From NCBI GenBank assembly GCA_965220055.1, contig CBDCPE010000004.1, positions 2,356,001 through 2,420,000 of the forward strand: a stretch of 64,000 nucleotides of DNA, read 5' to 3'. How positions within the stretch are numbered: position 1 is the stretch's first letter; every line of letters begins with the position of its first letter. The notes below the pieces were generated by a model, which saw only the letters and a program-made list of their open reading frames with translations, was not told the origin of the DNA and ran no database searches. This document shows, one piece after another, positions 34,477 through 43,818 of this stretch. The stretch is from Bin87 sp965220055 (GTDB lineage Bacteria; Chloroflexota; Dehalococcoidia; Lucifugimonadales; UBA3495). The translations under genes and the position numbers were made by a program.

Positions 34477-35349
34477 ATGGTACAAGCCCCGGAACGCCCG
34501 GCGGAGAGTGCGATCAACGTGGCTCCCGCTTTGGAACCCATCACGATGAAGTCCCTACTGGAAGCTGGCGTCCACTTCGGCCACCAGACCAGGCGGTGGA
34601 ACCCACGGATGCGCCGTTACATTTTCACGCAGCGCAACGGGATCCACATCATCGATCTGCAGCAGACGATGGGACTGATTAACGACGCGTACCGGGCGAT
34701 GGTGGAACTGGCCGCCGGTGGTGGCAAGGTGTTGTTTGTCGGTACCAAAAAACAGGCTCAGGATGTGATCTCTTCCGAAGCCGAGCGCGCAGGCCAGTGG
34801 TATGTGAACCAGCGATGGCTGGGTGGCACTCTGACCAACTTCCAGACCATCAAGGGTCGCATCGACCATATGAAGCGGCTGCAAGAACAGCGGGATACGG
34901 GTTATCTGGCGCGGTTGCCGAAAAAGGAAGTAGTGCGGCTTACGCACACCCTGGACAAGCTGGAAAAGTACTTCACTGGTCTTCGCAACATGGACAGGCT
35001 GCCCTCCGCTCTCTTCGTGATTGACATCGGAAAAGAGGACATCTGCATCGCCGAAGCTCGCCGGCTCAACATCCCCATTTTTGCGATCGTTGATACTGAC
35101 TGTGACCCCGGCCAAGTTACTCACGCGGTGCCCGGCAATGACGATGCGGTTCGTTCCATCCGATTGATCACGGGGCGAATGGCCACTGCGATCGAAGAGG
35201 GCCAGGCGCAGCGAGAAGCGCTCCAGATTGCGCAAGCCGAATCAGATGGCACAGAAGAGGAACAGGACGAGGACGCAAAGCCTTTCAGCAGTACTGTGAC
35301 GCTGGAAGAACTCGGACAGATGATGTCCTCTCGTCCGCTCGAGCCCTAA
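34477..35349 (+). CDS. rpsB: 30S ribosomal protein S2
   Basis: The 290-residue product has the S2 core: MKSLLEAGVHFGHQTRRWNP, MRRYIFTQRNGIHIIDLQQT, KVLFVGTKKQAQDVISSEA, VNQRWLGGTLTNFQTI and LNIPIFAIVDTDCDP. It begins MVQAPERPAESAINV, about 20 residues longer at the N-terminus than usual, and has an acidic tail. S2 binds late on the small subunit and is needed for S1 binding. The ATG at 34477 is chosen over one at 34417, which would overlap the promoter. It heads a classical operon, with tsf 56 bases on. Confidence 0.97.
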   Translation: MVQAPERPAESAINVAPALEPITMKSLLEAGVHFGHQTRRWNPRMRRYIFTQRNGIHIIDLQQTMGLINDAYRAMVELAAGGGKVLFVGTKKQAQDVISSEAERAGQWYVNQRWLGGTLTNFQTIKGRIDHMKRLQEQRDTGYLARLPKKEVVRLTHTLDKLEKYFTGLRNMDRLPSALFVIDIGKEDICIAEARRLNIPIFAIVDTDCDPGQVTHAVPGNDDAVRSIRLITGRMATAIEEGQAQREALQIAQAESDGTEEEQDEDAKPFSSTVTLEELGQMMSSRPLEP

Positions 35350-35404
35350 CGCGCCCGTGGCTGGTTAATCGCTACACAGGATCATCTACCAGGAGGCTCA
35401 AAAG

Positions 35405-35911
35405 TTGCCTGCAGTAACCGTTGAACTGATCAAAAGCCTGCGTGAACAGACTGGCGCAGGAATCAGTGATTGCAAGCAAGCGCTGGAAGACAACGACGGG
35501 AGCCTGGAGCAAGCCATGGCTGCCCTTCGGCAGAAGGGATTCGAGCAGGCCGCCAAACGTGCCGACCGCGAAACCTCCCAAGGATTGGTTGAATCTTACA
35601 TTCACACCGGCGGTAGGGTTGGTGCTCTGGTCCAGTTGGGGTGCGAAACCGATTTTGTGGCGCGCACCGACGAGTTTCGCACGCTGGCGCATGACATCGC
35701 TATGCAAGTAGCGGCAATGTCCCCGGTGTACCTGGGCGAAGAAGACAAGGATGATAACGACGACCGACCCGCCGCGCAGGTGTGCCTGATGCAACAACCG
35801 TTCATCAAAGATGGATCGCGTACGCTGGCTGACTTGGTACGGGAAACTGCCGCGCAAACCGGTGAAAACGTTCGAGTAGTTGGATTTCGTAGGCTGGCGC
35901 TAGGTGAATAG
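35405..35911 (+). CDS. tsf: Elongation factor Ts (short form)
   Basis: EF-Ts exchanges GDP for GTP on EF-Tu. The 168-residue product has the UBA-like N-terminus (LIKSLREQTGAGISDCKQAL) and the core motif with TDFVARTDEFRTLAHDIAMQ, then a shortened C-terminal domain ending NVRVVGFRRLALGE. This is much shorter than the 280-residue enterobacterial form, but short forms are known in Chloroflexota and Thermus. Start is TTG with AGGAGG 8 bases upstream; no ATG fits. Confidence 0.95.
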   Translation: MPAVTVELIKSLREQTGAGISDCKQALEDNDGSLEQAMAALRQKGFEQAAKRADRETSQGLVESYIHTGGRVGALVQLGCETDFVARTDEFRTLAHDIAMQVAAMSPVYLGEEDKDDNDDRPAAQVCLMQQPFIKDGSRTLADLVRETAAQTGENVRVVGFRRLALGE

Positions 35912-35966
35912 GGGACCAAACGAAAACCGCATCCCTGCCAGGTTGATGCTGAGTCGGGTTTGACCA

Positions 35967-36725
35967 ATGGCTAGTGCCAGCGTCAAGGGTGACACGATCT
36001 ATCGCCGCGTCCTTTTGAAGGTCAGCGGCGAATCTTTACAAGGGTCGGGCCCAGATACAATCGATCCCGAGGCGGTAAGCTATATCGCGGATCAAATAAT
36101 TGATGCCCATTCTAGAGGAGTGGAAGTGGCGGCTGTGGTGGGTGGCGGCAATATCTGGCGCGGCTCGGCTGCCGAGCGAAGGGGCATGGAACGTTCCACT
36201 GCGGATTATGCCGGGATGGTTGCGACGATAATCAACGGCCTGGCTCTGCAGGACGCGTTGGAGCGAAGGGGGATCACAACACGAACTCAATCCGCATTGC
36301 CGATACAGGCTGTTGCTGAGCCATATATTCGGAGAAGGGCCATCCGTCACTTGGAAAAGGGGCGGGTCGTGCTGTTTTGCGCCGGGGCTGGCAACCCCTA
36401 CATGTCCACCGACACGGCCTCGGCACTTCGGGCCCTGGAGGTAGGCGCGGACGTGTTGCTGATGGCCAAAAACGGCGTTGATGGGGTTTATGATTCCGAT
36501 CCGAAGACCAATCCCGGGGCGGTGCGGTTCGGTAACCTGGAATACCTGGATGCGGTTAATCGCCGACTGGAGGTGATGGACTCCACCGCGATGACGCTTT
36601 GCATGGACAACGAGATGCCAATCATAGTCTTTGATATATTCGAGCGAGGCGCCATGGGTCGCATTTTGCGAGGTGATGTGGTGGGCACGACCATTGACGA
36701 CGGCTCGCGGCGCAACAGATCGTAA
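35967..36725 (+). CDS. pyrH: Uridylate (UMP) kinase
   Basis: Converts UMP to UDP with ATP. The 252-residue product has the amino-acid-kinase fold: RRVLLKVSGESLQGSGPDTI, VAAVVGGGNIWRGSAAERRG, DYAGMVATIINGLALQDALE, GRVVLFCAGAGNPYMSTDTA and LLMAKNGVDGVYDSDPKTNP. Start is the ATG at 35967 after tsf. The order rpsB-tsf-pyrH-frr is conserved in many bacteria. Confidence 0.97.
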   Translation: MASASVKGDTIYRRVLLKVSGESLQGSGPDTIDPEAVSYIADQIIDAHSRGVEVAAVVGGGNIWRGSAAERRGMERSTADYAGMVATIINGLALQDALERRGITTRTQSALPIQAVAEPYIRRRAIRHLEKGRVVLFCAGAGNPYMSTDTASALRALEVGADVLLMAKNGVDGVYDSDPKTNPGAVRFGNLEYLDAVNRRLEVMDSTAMTLCMDNEMPIIVFDIFERGAMGRILRGDVVGTTIDDGSRRNRS

Positions 36726-36773
36726 AAAAAGAGCCTACCAACTAACGACGCTCAGCTGAAAAGGAGGGACCAA

Positions 36774-37379
36774 ATGCCGGATCGCAACAATAGGGTCGAC
36801 AGCGGCGATCAGGATGGGCCGACCATTGATGCCGTGCTGGCCGAAGCGGAGCGCAAAATGGGCCAATCCATCGAGGCGATGCGCCGCGACATCAGTACGC
36901 TCCGGACTGGACGGGCAACACCGGCGCTCATTGAAGACTTGACGGTTGATTACTATGGGTCGCCCACACGTCTCAAACAGATTGCTTCCATATCTGCTCC
37001 AGACGCGCGTGCCATCATGGTGCAGCCTTGGGACCGGCAGGCGTTGCGTGACATTGAGCGGAGCCTGACTCAATCCGAAATGGGTTTCAATCCGTCAAAC
37101 GACGGTAACGTGATAACCGTACCCATACCACCGCTTACGCGGGAGAGACGGCAGGAGATGGTTCGCCTGCTGAAACGTAAGGCAGAGGACAGTAAGGTGG
37201 CAGTCCGCAACGTACGTCGAGAAGGCGTGGACTCCATGCGGAAAATGGAACGGGACAAATCGATCTCGCAGGACGAGAATCGCCGGAGTCAGGACTCGCT
37301 TCAAAAGGCCACAGATGCCCACGTCAAGGCCATTGACGAGGTTGCGGCCACCAAGGAAGCGGAAATCATGGAGGTTTAG
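36774..37379 (+). CDS. frr: Ribosome recycling factor
   Basis: Splits post-termination ribosomes with EF-G. The 201-residue product has the family segments MGQSIEAMRRDISTLRTGRA, DYYGSPTRLKQIASISAPDA, NPSNDGNVITVPIPPLTRER and the C-terminal helix with VRNVRREGVDSMRKMERDKS. A short acidic N-terminal extension of about 15 residues precedes the core. AGGAGG lies just upstream of the ATG. It ends the translation part of the operon; uppS starts about 250 bases later after a non-coding gap with no clear terminator. Confidence 0.96.
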   Translation: MPDRNNRVDSGDQDGPTIDAVLAEAERKMGQSIEAMRRDISTLRTGRATPALIEDLTVDYYGSPTRLKQIASISAPDARAIMVQPWDRQALRDIERSLTQSEMGFNPSNDGNVITVPIPPLTRERRQEMVRLLKRKAEDSKVAVRNVRREGVDSMRKMERDKSISQDENRRSQDSLQKATDAHVKAIDEVAATKEAEIMEV

Positions 37380-37626
37380 ATTCAGTCTCTAACTCCTGGC
37401 ACACGCGTTAGCGCGTCCTTACCCCAATGTTGAACGCCCGCCATATCTGGGACCTTGTCCTCATCGGAACCGATAGGCGGGCAAATGTTTGCCTGGATAG
37501 CGTGGAGTTGAACCCCCGAAAATCCGTCCTCGGACAGGGCGGATGGGGCCATCCGATTTCGGCATGCCACCCCCGCTTCCAAGGTTCCCCGGCGTGCCAG
37601 CGGTTCAACTGTCGATAACTTTGTTC

Positions 37627-38409
37627 ATGCCACATCAATCGTCCTCTCCCGACATCAACTCTTCCATGCCGATCGCCGGTGCAGACGCTGAACCCGGTCC
37701 GACACCCAGCCATGTGGCCATCATCATGGACGGCAACGGGCGCTGGGCAGAACGCCAGGGTCTCCCGCGGAAGGCGGGACATAAACGCGGAGTCGGCAAC
37801 ATCCCTCGGGTGGTCGAGTCGCTATCCCAACGCGGCGTCAAGGTGGTTACGCTCTACGCTTTCTCGACAGAGAACTGGCGAAGACCCAGCGATGAAGTGG
37901 ACAGCCTGATGGCCATCCTGGCGGAAGAGGTCGAGCCGCAAACTCGGGAACTGCATCGAGCGGGAGTGAAGCTGGTGCATCTGGGTGATACGAGCCCGCT
38001 CGATCCCGTGCTACAGGATGCGATACGGCAAGCTCAGACCGTCACCAAACACAATGCAGGGATCACGGTTAACGTTGCTTTCAATTACGGGGGCCGGGAC
38101 GAGATCTTGCAGGCGGTGCGGCGCATATTGGCAGATGGAGTGGCTCCCGAGGCGGTGGACGAATCTCTGTTCAGCCGGTACCTGTACACCGATGGCTGCC
38201 CTGATCCTGACCTGATCATCCGCACTGGAGGCGAGCAGCGGCTCAGCAACTTCCTCATCTGGCAGGCTGCTTACAGCGAGTATTACCACACCCCTGTACT
38301 TTGGCCTGACCTGGATGCAAAAGAGTTGGATCGCGCATTGGGTGCATATCGCCAACGGCAGAGGCGGTTTGGCTCCCTGAATACCCAGGCCACCGCTTCT
38401 GGAGTGTAA
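37627..38409 (+). CDS. uppS: Isoprenyl transferase (undecaprenyl diphosphate synthase)
   Basis: Cis-prenyltransferase that makes the C55 carrier lipid for cell-wall or glycan synthesis. The 260-residue product has HVAIIMDGNGRWAERQGLPR with catalytic Asp35, GHKRGVGNIPRVVESLSQRG, LYAFSTENWRRPSDEVDSLM, NVAFNYGGRDEI and the C-terminal PDLIIRTGGEQRLSNFLIWQ with WPDLD. The ATG at 37627 gives a 25-residue leader before the conserved start. The stop is 5 bases before cdsA. Confidence 0.95.
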   Translation: MPHQSSSPDINSSMPIAGADAEPGPTPSHVAIIMDGNGRWAERQGLPRKAGHKRGVGNIPRVVESLSQRGVKVVTLYAFSTENWRRPSDEVDSLMAILAEEVEPQTRELHRAGVKLVHLGDTSPLDPVLQDAIRQAQTVTKHNAGITVNVAFNYGGRDEILQAVRRILADGVAPEAVDESLFSRYLYTDGCPDPDLIIRTGGEQRLSNFLIWQAAYSEYYHTPVLWPDLDAKELDRALGAYRQRQRRFGSLNTQATASGV

Positions 38410-38414
38410 AGCGC

Positions 38415-39449
38415 ATGCTGGTCCACCGGGTTCTCACTGCTCTGGTGGGTGTGCCCGTGGTGCTGGCATGCGTATGGTTTGGCCCGCCTTGGATTACTGT
38501 CCTGACTGCTGTGGCCGCAGTCATCGGCGTGGGGGAGGCTTATCGACTGTATTTTCGTGTCGGGCAGGGGTCGGGATACGACGACGGTGAGGAGACGCCA
38601 CTACCGTTTCTGTTGGGAGGCGCATGGGCGATAGCACTGGTATTGGCCGGAGAGCTGGCGGAGCGGCCGCAGGACTTTGGGTGGGCAGCGCTGGGAATTT
38701 GTGCCATCGGGGTCGTGGTCGCCGGGCTGTGGATGATTGCTGCATGGCACGGCAAGCGACCGATAGCGGCGGCGAGCTTTTTGGTGATATCACCGGTTTA
38801 TATCGGAGGAGCGTTGGCGTCTGCAGCGGCGCTGCGGGGGATAGACGGAATGCCCAGCTTATGGCGGGCCGCAGTTGACGACCGTGCGCATCCCATATTG
38901 GTACCGCCGTCGATCGAAGATGACGGGATCAGCGAACCTTTTGAGACTGTTGCAGACGTGCAGGCAGGAGATGGTGGGTTTTGGCTTCTCCCTGACGTAG
39001 CAGGATCCGAATTCGCCCAGGAAGTCTCCCTTCTCACGGAAACCGGTTGCTGGTGGCTGCTGATGGTCATTCTCACCGTATATGCAGCGGACACGGGAGC
39101 GTACATGGTGGGTCGACTCGTGGGAAGACACCGCATGGCTCCCGGCATTAGCCCTGGGAAGACCTGGGAAGGGACCGCTGGGGGGATGCTGGCGACGGTT
39201 ATAGCGGCGGTCGCGTTGGGAGTGCTGTTCCCGCTGCATATCGAGATTTGGCAGCCGGCGCTGATTGGTGTTATTTTAGGCGCCATTGCGCCAAGCGGCG
39301 ATCTGTTGGAATCGAAAATCAAACGATTGGCGGACGCGAAGGACTCAGGCATCCTGTTCCCCGGCCACGGCGGGATGCTGGATCGTTTGGACAGCCTGAT
39401 GCCTTCTTTGATACTGGTGTATATCCTGGTGGCCGTGAGCACCTCGTAG
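38415..39449 (+). CDS. cdsA: Phosphatidate cytidylyltransferase
   Basis: Makes CDP-diacylglycerol in the membrane. The 344-residue protein has several hydrophobic helices and the family signature near the C-terminus: HRMAPGISPGKTWEGTAGGM, GAIAPSGDLLESKIKRLADA and DSGILFPGHGGMLDRLDSLM. Residues about 145-205 are a hydrophilic insertion (with ILVPPSIEDDGISEPFETVA) not usual for CdsA, making it longer than the typical 270-300. Start is 5 bases after the uppS stop; dxr follows 5 bases later. Confidence 0.93.
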   Translation: MLVHRVLTALVGVPVVLACVWFGPPWITVLTAVAAVIGVGEAYRLYFRVGQGSGYDDGEETPLPFLLGGAWAIALVLAGELAERPQDFGWAALGICAIGVVVAGLWMIAAWHGKRPIAAASFLVISPVYIGGALASAAALRGIDGMPSLWRAAVDDRAHPILVPPSIEDDGISEPFETVADVQAGDGGFWLLPDVAGSEFAQEVSLLTETGCWWLLMVILTVYAADTGAYMVGRLVGRHRMAPGISPGKTWEGTAGGMLATVIAAVALGVLFPLHIEIWQPALIGVILGAIAPSGDLLESKIKRLADAKDSGILFPGHGGMLDRLDSLMPSLILVYILVAVSTS

Positions 39450-39454
39450 ACTGA

Positions 39455-40597
39455 ATGGACCGCGAATATATGCGACGCATCGTTGTACTCGGTTCTACTG
39501 GCTCGATAGGACGCCAAACGCTGGATATCGTTCGGGCCTTCCGCAAGGAATTCGAAGTGGTTGGCTTGGCGGCCGGCAACAACACGGCCCTGCTTCTGGA
39601 CCAGGTGGCAGAATTCAGCCCCAATTATATTTGGTGCTCAAACCCTCCGGCAGAGTTGCCTGACGGCACGAAAATAATGCCAATGGAGGAGATGGCGTCG
39701 CTCCCTCAGGTAGATCAGGTCATGGTCGCTTTGATGGGTGCGGTTGGATTGTCACCTACGATGAGCGCTCTCCGGGCGGGGAAGCGGGTCGCACTGTCCA
39801 ACAAAGAACCGATCGTGATGGCGGGTCAGGTGCTAAAGGGAGCGGAAGCCGATCACGGTGGAGTCATTCTGCCAGTGGACAGCGAGCCCAGCGCCATTTG
39901 GCAGTGCCTGCAGGGAGAAGACAATCACATCAGACGTTTGATGATCACCGCCAGCGGCGGACCTTTTCGCCGTACGCCCCTGGACGAACTGGAGACTGTC
40001 ACGCCCGAGCAGGCGCTCAAACACCCGACCTGGCGCATGGGTGACAAGATCACCATCGACTCCGCCACGCTGATGAACAAGGCTTTCGAGGTAATCGAAT
40101 CCCATTGGCTGTTTTCGGTGCCCTGGGAAGACATCACGGTGGTGGTGCATCCTCAGAGCACCATACATTCTATGGTCGAATTCGACGATGGATCGGTGAA
40201 GGCACAGCTGGGACCGCCGAGCATGCGCTTGCCCATCCAGTATGCACTGTTCTATCCCAAGCGGTTCGCCAACGATGAGATCCCAAGGCTGGATATTGGA
40301 GCTCCGTGGTCGTTGGACTTCGAACCGTTGGAGCCGAAACGTTTCCCCTGCTTTGACTTGGCGGTCTCAGCAGGCAAAATCGGTGGGACGATGCCCGCTG
40401 TGCTGAGTGCTGCGGATGAGGTGGCGGTGCAGGCCTTTCTGGCCGGGCGCATCGGTTTCACGGGAATCTACCGTGTGGTTGAGCAGGTGCTCAGCGAACA
40501 CACATCGGATCCGTCGCCAGACCTGGATGCTATAGTAGAGGCAGACCGCTGGGCCAACCTGCGCGCTGCCGAGATTGCGAGCAGCGCGATGAATTAG
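39455..40597 (+). CDS. dxr: 1-deoxy-D-xylulose 5-phosphate reductoisomerase
   Basis: Second step of the MEP isoprenoid pathway, converting DXP to MEP with NADPH. The 380-residue enzyme has the N-terminal RRIVVLGSTGSIGRQTLDIV (nucleotide binding), ALSNKEPIVMAGQVL, VILPVDSEPSAIWQCLQG with the metal-binding Asp and Glu, ITASGGPFRRTPLDEL and PTWRMGDKITIDSATLMNKA. The C-terminal domain is complete. Start may be 39455 or the ATG at 39470. Together with uppS and cdsA it forms a lipid-precursor block. Confidence 0.96.
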   Translation: MDREYMRRIVVLGSTGSIGRQTLDIVRAFRKEFEVVGLAAGNNTALLLDQVAEFSPNYIWCSNPPAELPDGTKIMPMEEMASLPQVDQVMVALMGAVGLSPTMSALRAGKRVALSNKEPIVMAGQVLKGAEADHGGVILPVDSEPSAIWQCLQGEDNHIRRLMITASGGPFRRTPLDELETVTPEQALKHPTWRMGDKITIDSATLMNKAFEVIESHWLFSVPWEDITVVVHPQSTIHSMVEFDDGSVKAQLGPPSMRLPIQYALFYPKRFANDEIPRLDIGAPWSLDFEPLEPKRFPCFDLAVSAGKIGGTMPAVLSAADEVAVQAFLAGRIGFTGIYRVVEQVLSEHTSDPSPDLDAIVEADRWANLRAAEIASSAMN

Positions 40598-40618
40598 CCG
40601 GCCACGCGGCCCAAAGCT

Positions 40619-42016
40619 ATGGACACGTGGATTATTGCGGTGGCATCGTTCGTGCCGATGCTGTTGCTCTTGGTGGTGGTGCACGAGTTGGGGCACTTCT
40701 GGTCGGCCAAAGCCTTTGGCATCAAGGTGCTGGAGTTTGGCGTCGGTTACCCGCCGCGGGCTGTCGGGATCTATACCGGTCGCACTGAAACCCTGCTTAC
40801 CCCGGGCACCGTTTGCCTTAATACTGCGTTGGGCACTATTCAGCCCGGTCAGGTGATTCGCGTTCTGTCCGGCGAGAATCCCGAAGGACAGTTGGTAGCC
40901 CACTATATCGAACTCCGCGAATCGGGCCTGCAGGCAGGAGTTCTCGGATCGCTGGTCCGGTTGGCAGGATTCGGTCGGGCATCCCAGCCACCCGGGAGTG
41001 CAGGACAACCAGCAGGAAGAAAGCTGGACGATTTTCAGACAGATGAGTATCTCCGCCAGGAGGGACGTGTTCGGGAGGTATTGCCCGATCGCATCGTGTT
41101 GGCCGACATGATCTACTCCGTCAACTGGTTGCCGTTGGGCGGGTTCGTGAGGCTATCGGGCGAGAATAACCCTGCTGCGCCGGTCAGCCTGGCGCGTAGG
41201 AGTATCGGTCAAAGAGCAATCGTCCTGGCGGCCGGGTCAGCGATGAACGCGCTGTTCCCCATCGTGGCCTTTGCCATCATGTTCATGGTCCCGCATACGG
41301 AAATGGTGGGCGGGTCCGCGGAGATCACATCGGTGGCTCCAAATTCTCCCGCCGAAGCAGCAGGTCTGTTGGCGGGAGACCGGGTGCTGCAAGTCGGGAA
41401 CGAGACCCCAGGTACGCCACAAGATTTGCCTAGAGAAGTTCGTCTCGCGGCTGGCACCGAGATGACTTGGGTTGTCGAACGGGAAGGGCAGCGACGGGTG
41501 GCCCAAGTGACGCCGCGCGTGGACCCGCCTTCGGGTCAGGGCGCCGTCGGGATCAGCTTTTCCATAGTGGACCAGCAGGAGGTACGGCGAATTGAACCTC
41601 CCTGGACCGCTATCCGTCTTGGGGTGACCAGCACCTGGGATATGCTGGCTCTAATGGGGAGAGAGATCCGCGGTTGGTTCAGCGGGGGCCGTGGCCCGGA
41701 ACTGAGCGGACCGATCGGTATCGCCCAGATTACAGGGGAGGTCACCCGTCAAGGTGGGTTGCAAGGGTGGATGCTGGTGGCAATTCTACTGAGTATCAAT
41801 CTGGCGGTACTGAATATCCTTCCGATCCCGATGTTGGACGGCGGGCGGCTACTGTTCGTGTTCATCGAGTGGGTGCGCGGGGGCAAGCGCGTGCCATCCG
41901 AAAAAGAAGGCTTGGTCCACCTGATCGGGTTTGTGGCTCTATTAGCCTTGGTGATCGCCATTTCGGCCAATGACATAATGCGACTGGTGCGCGGAATTTC
42001 CCCGTTGGGGGGATGA
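40619..42016 (+). CDS. rseP: Site-2 protease (RseP-like M50 metalloprotease)
   Basis: Intramembrane zinc protease that cuts anti-sigma factors or signal remnants. The 465-residue protein begins with a membrane helix containing HELGH (22-26), followed by FWSAKAFGIKVLEFGVGYPP. A PDZ domain lies near 230-300 (APNSPAEAAGLLAGDRVLQV). The second metal-binding motif is NILPIPMLDGGRLLFV. A hydrophilic insert of about 80 residues (near 60-150) precedes LPLGGFVRLSGENNP and is longer than in most relatives. It closes the operon, 21 bases after dxr. Confidence 0.94.
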   Translation: MDTWIIAVASFVPMLLLLVVVHELGHFWSAKAFGIKVLEFGVGYPPRAVGIYTGRTETLLTPGTVCLNTALGTIQPGQVIRVLSGENPEGQLVAHYIELRESGLQAGVLGSLVRLAGFGRASQPPGSAGQPAGRKLDDFQTDEYLRQEGRVREVLPDRIVLADMIYSVNWLPLGGFVRLSGENNPAAPVSLARRSIGQRAIVLAAGSAMNALFPIVAFAIMFMVPHTEMVGGSAEITSVAPNSPAEAAGLLAGDRVLQVGNETPGTPQDLPREVRLAAGTEMTWVVEREGQRRVAQVTPRVDPPSGQGAVGISFSIVDQQEVRRIEPPWTAIRLGVTSTWDMLALMGREIRGWFSGGRGPELSGPIGIAQITGEVTRQGGLQGWMLVAILLSINLAVLNILPIPMLDGGRLLFVFIEWVRGGKRVPSEKEGLVHLIGFVALLALVIAISANDIMRLVRGISPLGG

Positions 42017-42074
42017 TTCGCAAACGCCAGTCAGAAAAATGTCGCAAGCGAAAAGCGAGTCGCAGACGCCGCGA

Positions 42075-43548
42075 TCAACAGATGGGGCCGTCCTCCGGCG
42101 CCAGCATTCGTTCCAGCACAGCGGGAAGTTCATCGCAGGGCACGTTGGTCATCACCGGAGCGGGCGGCTTCCCGTTTGCAACGATTTGCGAGCGCTGGTA
42201 CACATCGACGGCCTCGATGATCCGGCCGTCTGCGCGGACCAGTTTGCCCACTAATCCGATGTCTGCCAGAGCATGGTTGGCGCATCCAGACCAAAACAGG
42301 GAGATCTGCCCGGTTTGGGCACCTATCTTTTCCAAGGCCTGCGCCGTTTCCACCGCCCGCTCCTTGGTCTCGATCAAGGAATAATGGCAACAGTCGATGC
42401 CGGTACAACTGACGGTGCCGCGCATCACGTCGGTCGGTGAGAGAGCGTCGCGAGTAACGGTTCTGCTGCTAGCGCCGACAAACAGGCATCGGGTACGTTT
42501 GGAATGATCAGGTTTTGCCCGGTGGTGATACGGATTTCGCCGTTGCCGTATTTATCCGCAAGGTTCGCCACTTGCCGCATCTGGGCAGAGGTGATGCGAC
42601 CCACGGGCACGCAAAGGCCCACATAGTTCAACCCCGCAGCATTTGTGGGAACACTCCCACGTGATCGGTGTGTCCGGGATTTGTCGCGTCGCGTCCGGCA
42701 CGAAGCAACGGACGATTGGCTCTGGTTTCAAGCTCCGCACGGAAACGCTCGGCGCCCCATTCAGCGATGAGGAATGACAGGCGCACTTTATTACGCGCTT
42801 CGCGTGATCCGTGGTCGCGGAAGGTCAACGTTATATGGCTGCAAATTCCGGCTGCCTCTTCGGGTCTGACGAACAGATCCAGGGGAGTGTTGGGCGTGTA
42901 TCCGCCGGATCCCATTTTGCCGCCTACTGCCACGTTGAAACCTGGCACCTCGGAACCGCCGATCTCTGTGACCGCCGGCGTAAGGGCAACGTCCTGGTTT
43001 GAGGTGTGGAGACAGTTATCCAGACAACCGGTGATCGCCACGTTGAATTTGCGAGGCAGGTTGGTGTACTCCCGGTTGCCGACAAACGTGTCCGTGAACT
43101 CGCGGGCGACGGGGGACGCGTCCAACAGTTCGTTGGGGGTCAAACCGGCGACCGGACATCCAACCACGGTGCGGATGTTGTCCATGCCGGTTTGCAGGGA
43201 GACCAGGCCCACTTTGTTAAGGCGTTCCCAGATATCGGGTACATCGTCGATGCTAAACTCCCGCAACTGGATCTGCTGCCGGGTGGTCAGGTCGCCAAAA
43301 TCTTTTCCGTAGTCATCGCTGATTTCGGCCAAAGCGCGAAACTGGTCCGAGTTGCTGATGCCGTTGGTTATGCGCACGCGCATCATGAATCTACCCGGAG
43401 TTTGCCGACGAAAGAACACGCCCGCCCATTTCAGGCGGTCTCGCTCAGTTTCGGGAATCGACTCCCATCCGCCTGCGGCGTAGTTGGCAATGTCGTTGAC
43501 AACCTTCAGGCCGTCTTTAACGGATTTCATGGCTTCGACTTTATTCAT
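42075..43548 (-). pseudogene. nirA: NirA-type ferredoxin nitrite/sulfite reductase, two frameshifts
   Basis: Three successive pieces of one siroheme/[4Fe-4S] reductase lie in different frames. Piece 1 (43548-42628) has two ferredoxin-like repeats, LTTRQQIQLREFSIDDVPDI and AITGCLDNCLHTSNQDV. It shifts at a run of four G near 42633, where PQMLRG should lead to LNYVGLCVPVG. Piece 2 ends LATLSHRPT and shifts at CTCTCT near 42440. Piece 3 has MRGTVSCTGIDCCHYSLIET with cluster cysteines. The second cluster motif reads FWSGCANHALADIGLVG and lacks the usual second Cys. Both shifts lie in simple repeats, so sequencing error is possible. The lost Cys argues for real decay or a divergent enzyme. Confidence 0.8.
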
Positions 43549-43757
43549 CTGAGGCTGCTCCCTCGCGACAGGGTCGGCGCGATCGGCGATCCCGCATCAA
43601 ATACGCTAATCGACCGGTATTGCGAGGGTATTGCTGGCAGATTACAGCTCAGCAAATAGACCTAAAGCATCTGCTTTACTTGGCCGTGGAGGTTGGCTGT
43701 GTTGGCACAGTCTGCGGCGGTGCCTTCGTGGTGCATGAGCGAGGTTCACAGTGAAAG

Positions 43758-43794
43758 CGTACGGCCCTCTCGTCATTGACGAGAGGGCCGTACG
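43758..43794. terminator. Perfect 17-bp hairpin, probable terminator
   Basis: CGTACGGCCCTCTCGTC (43758-43774) is followed by ATT and its exact complement (43778-43794). It lies just past the 3' end of the dienelactone hydrolase gene and before the nirA 5' end. On the minus strand the following bases are CTTTCAC, a weak T-run, while on the plus strand AAAA follows. It most likely ends hydrolase transcription. Confidence 0.7.
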
Positions 43795-43818
43795 AAAAGG
43801 CTGTTGTGGGGTTTGCGC

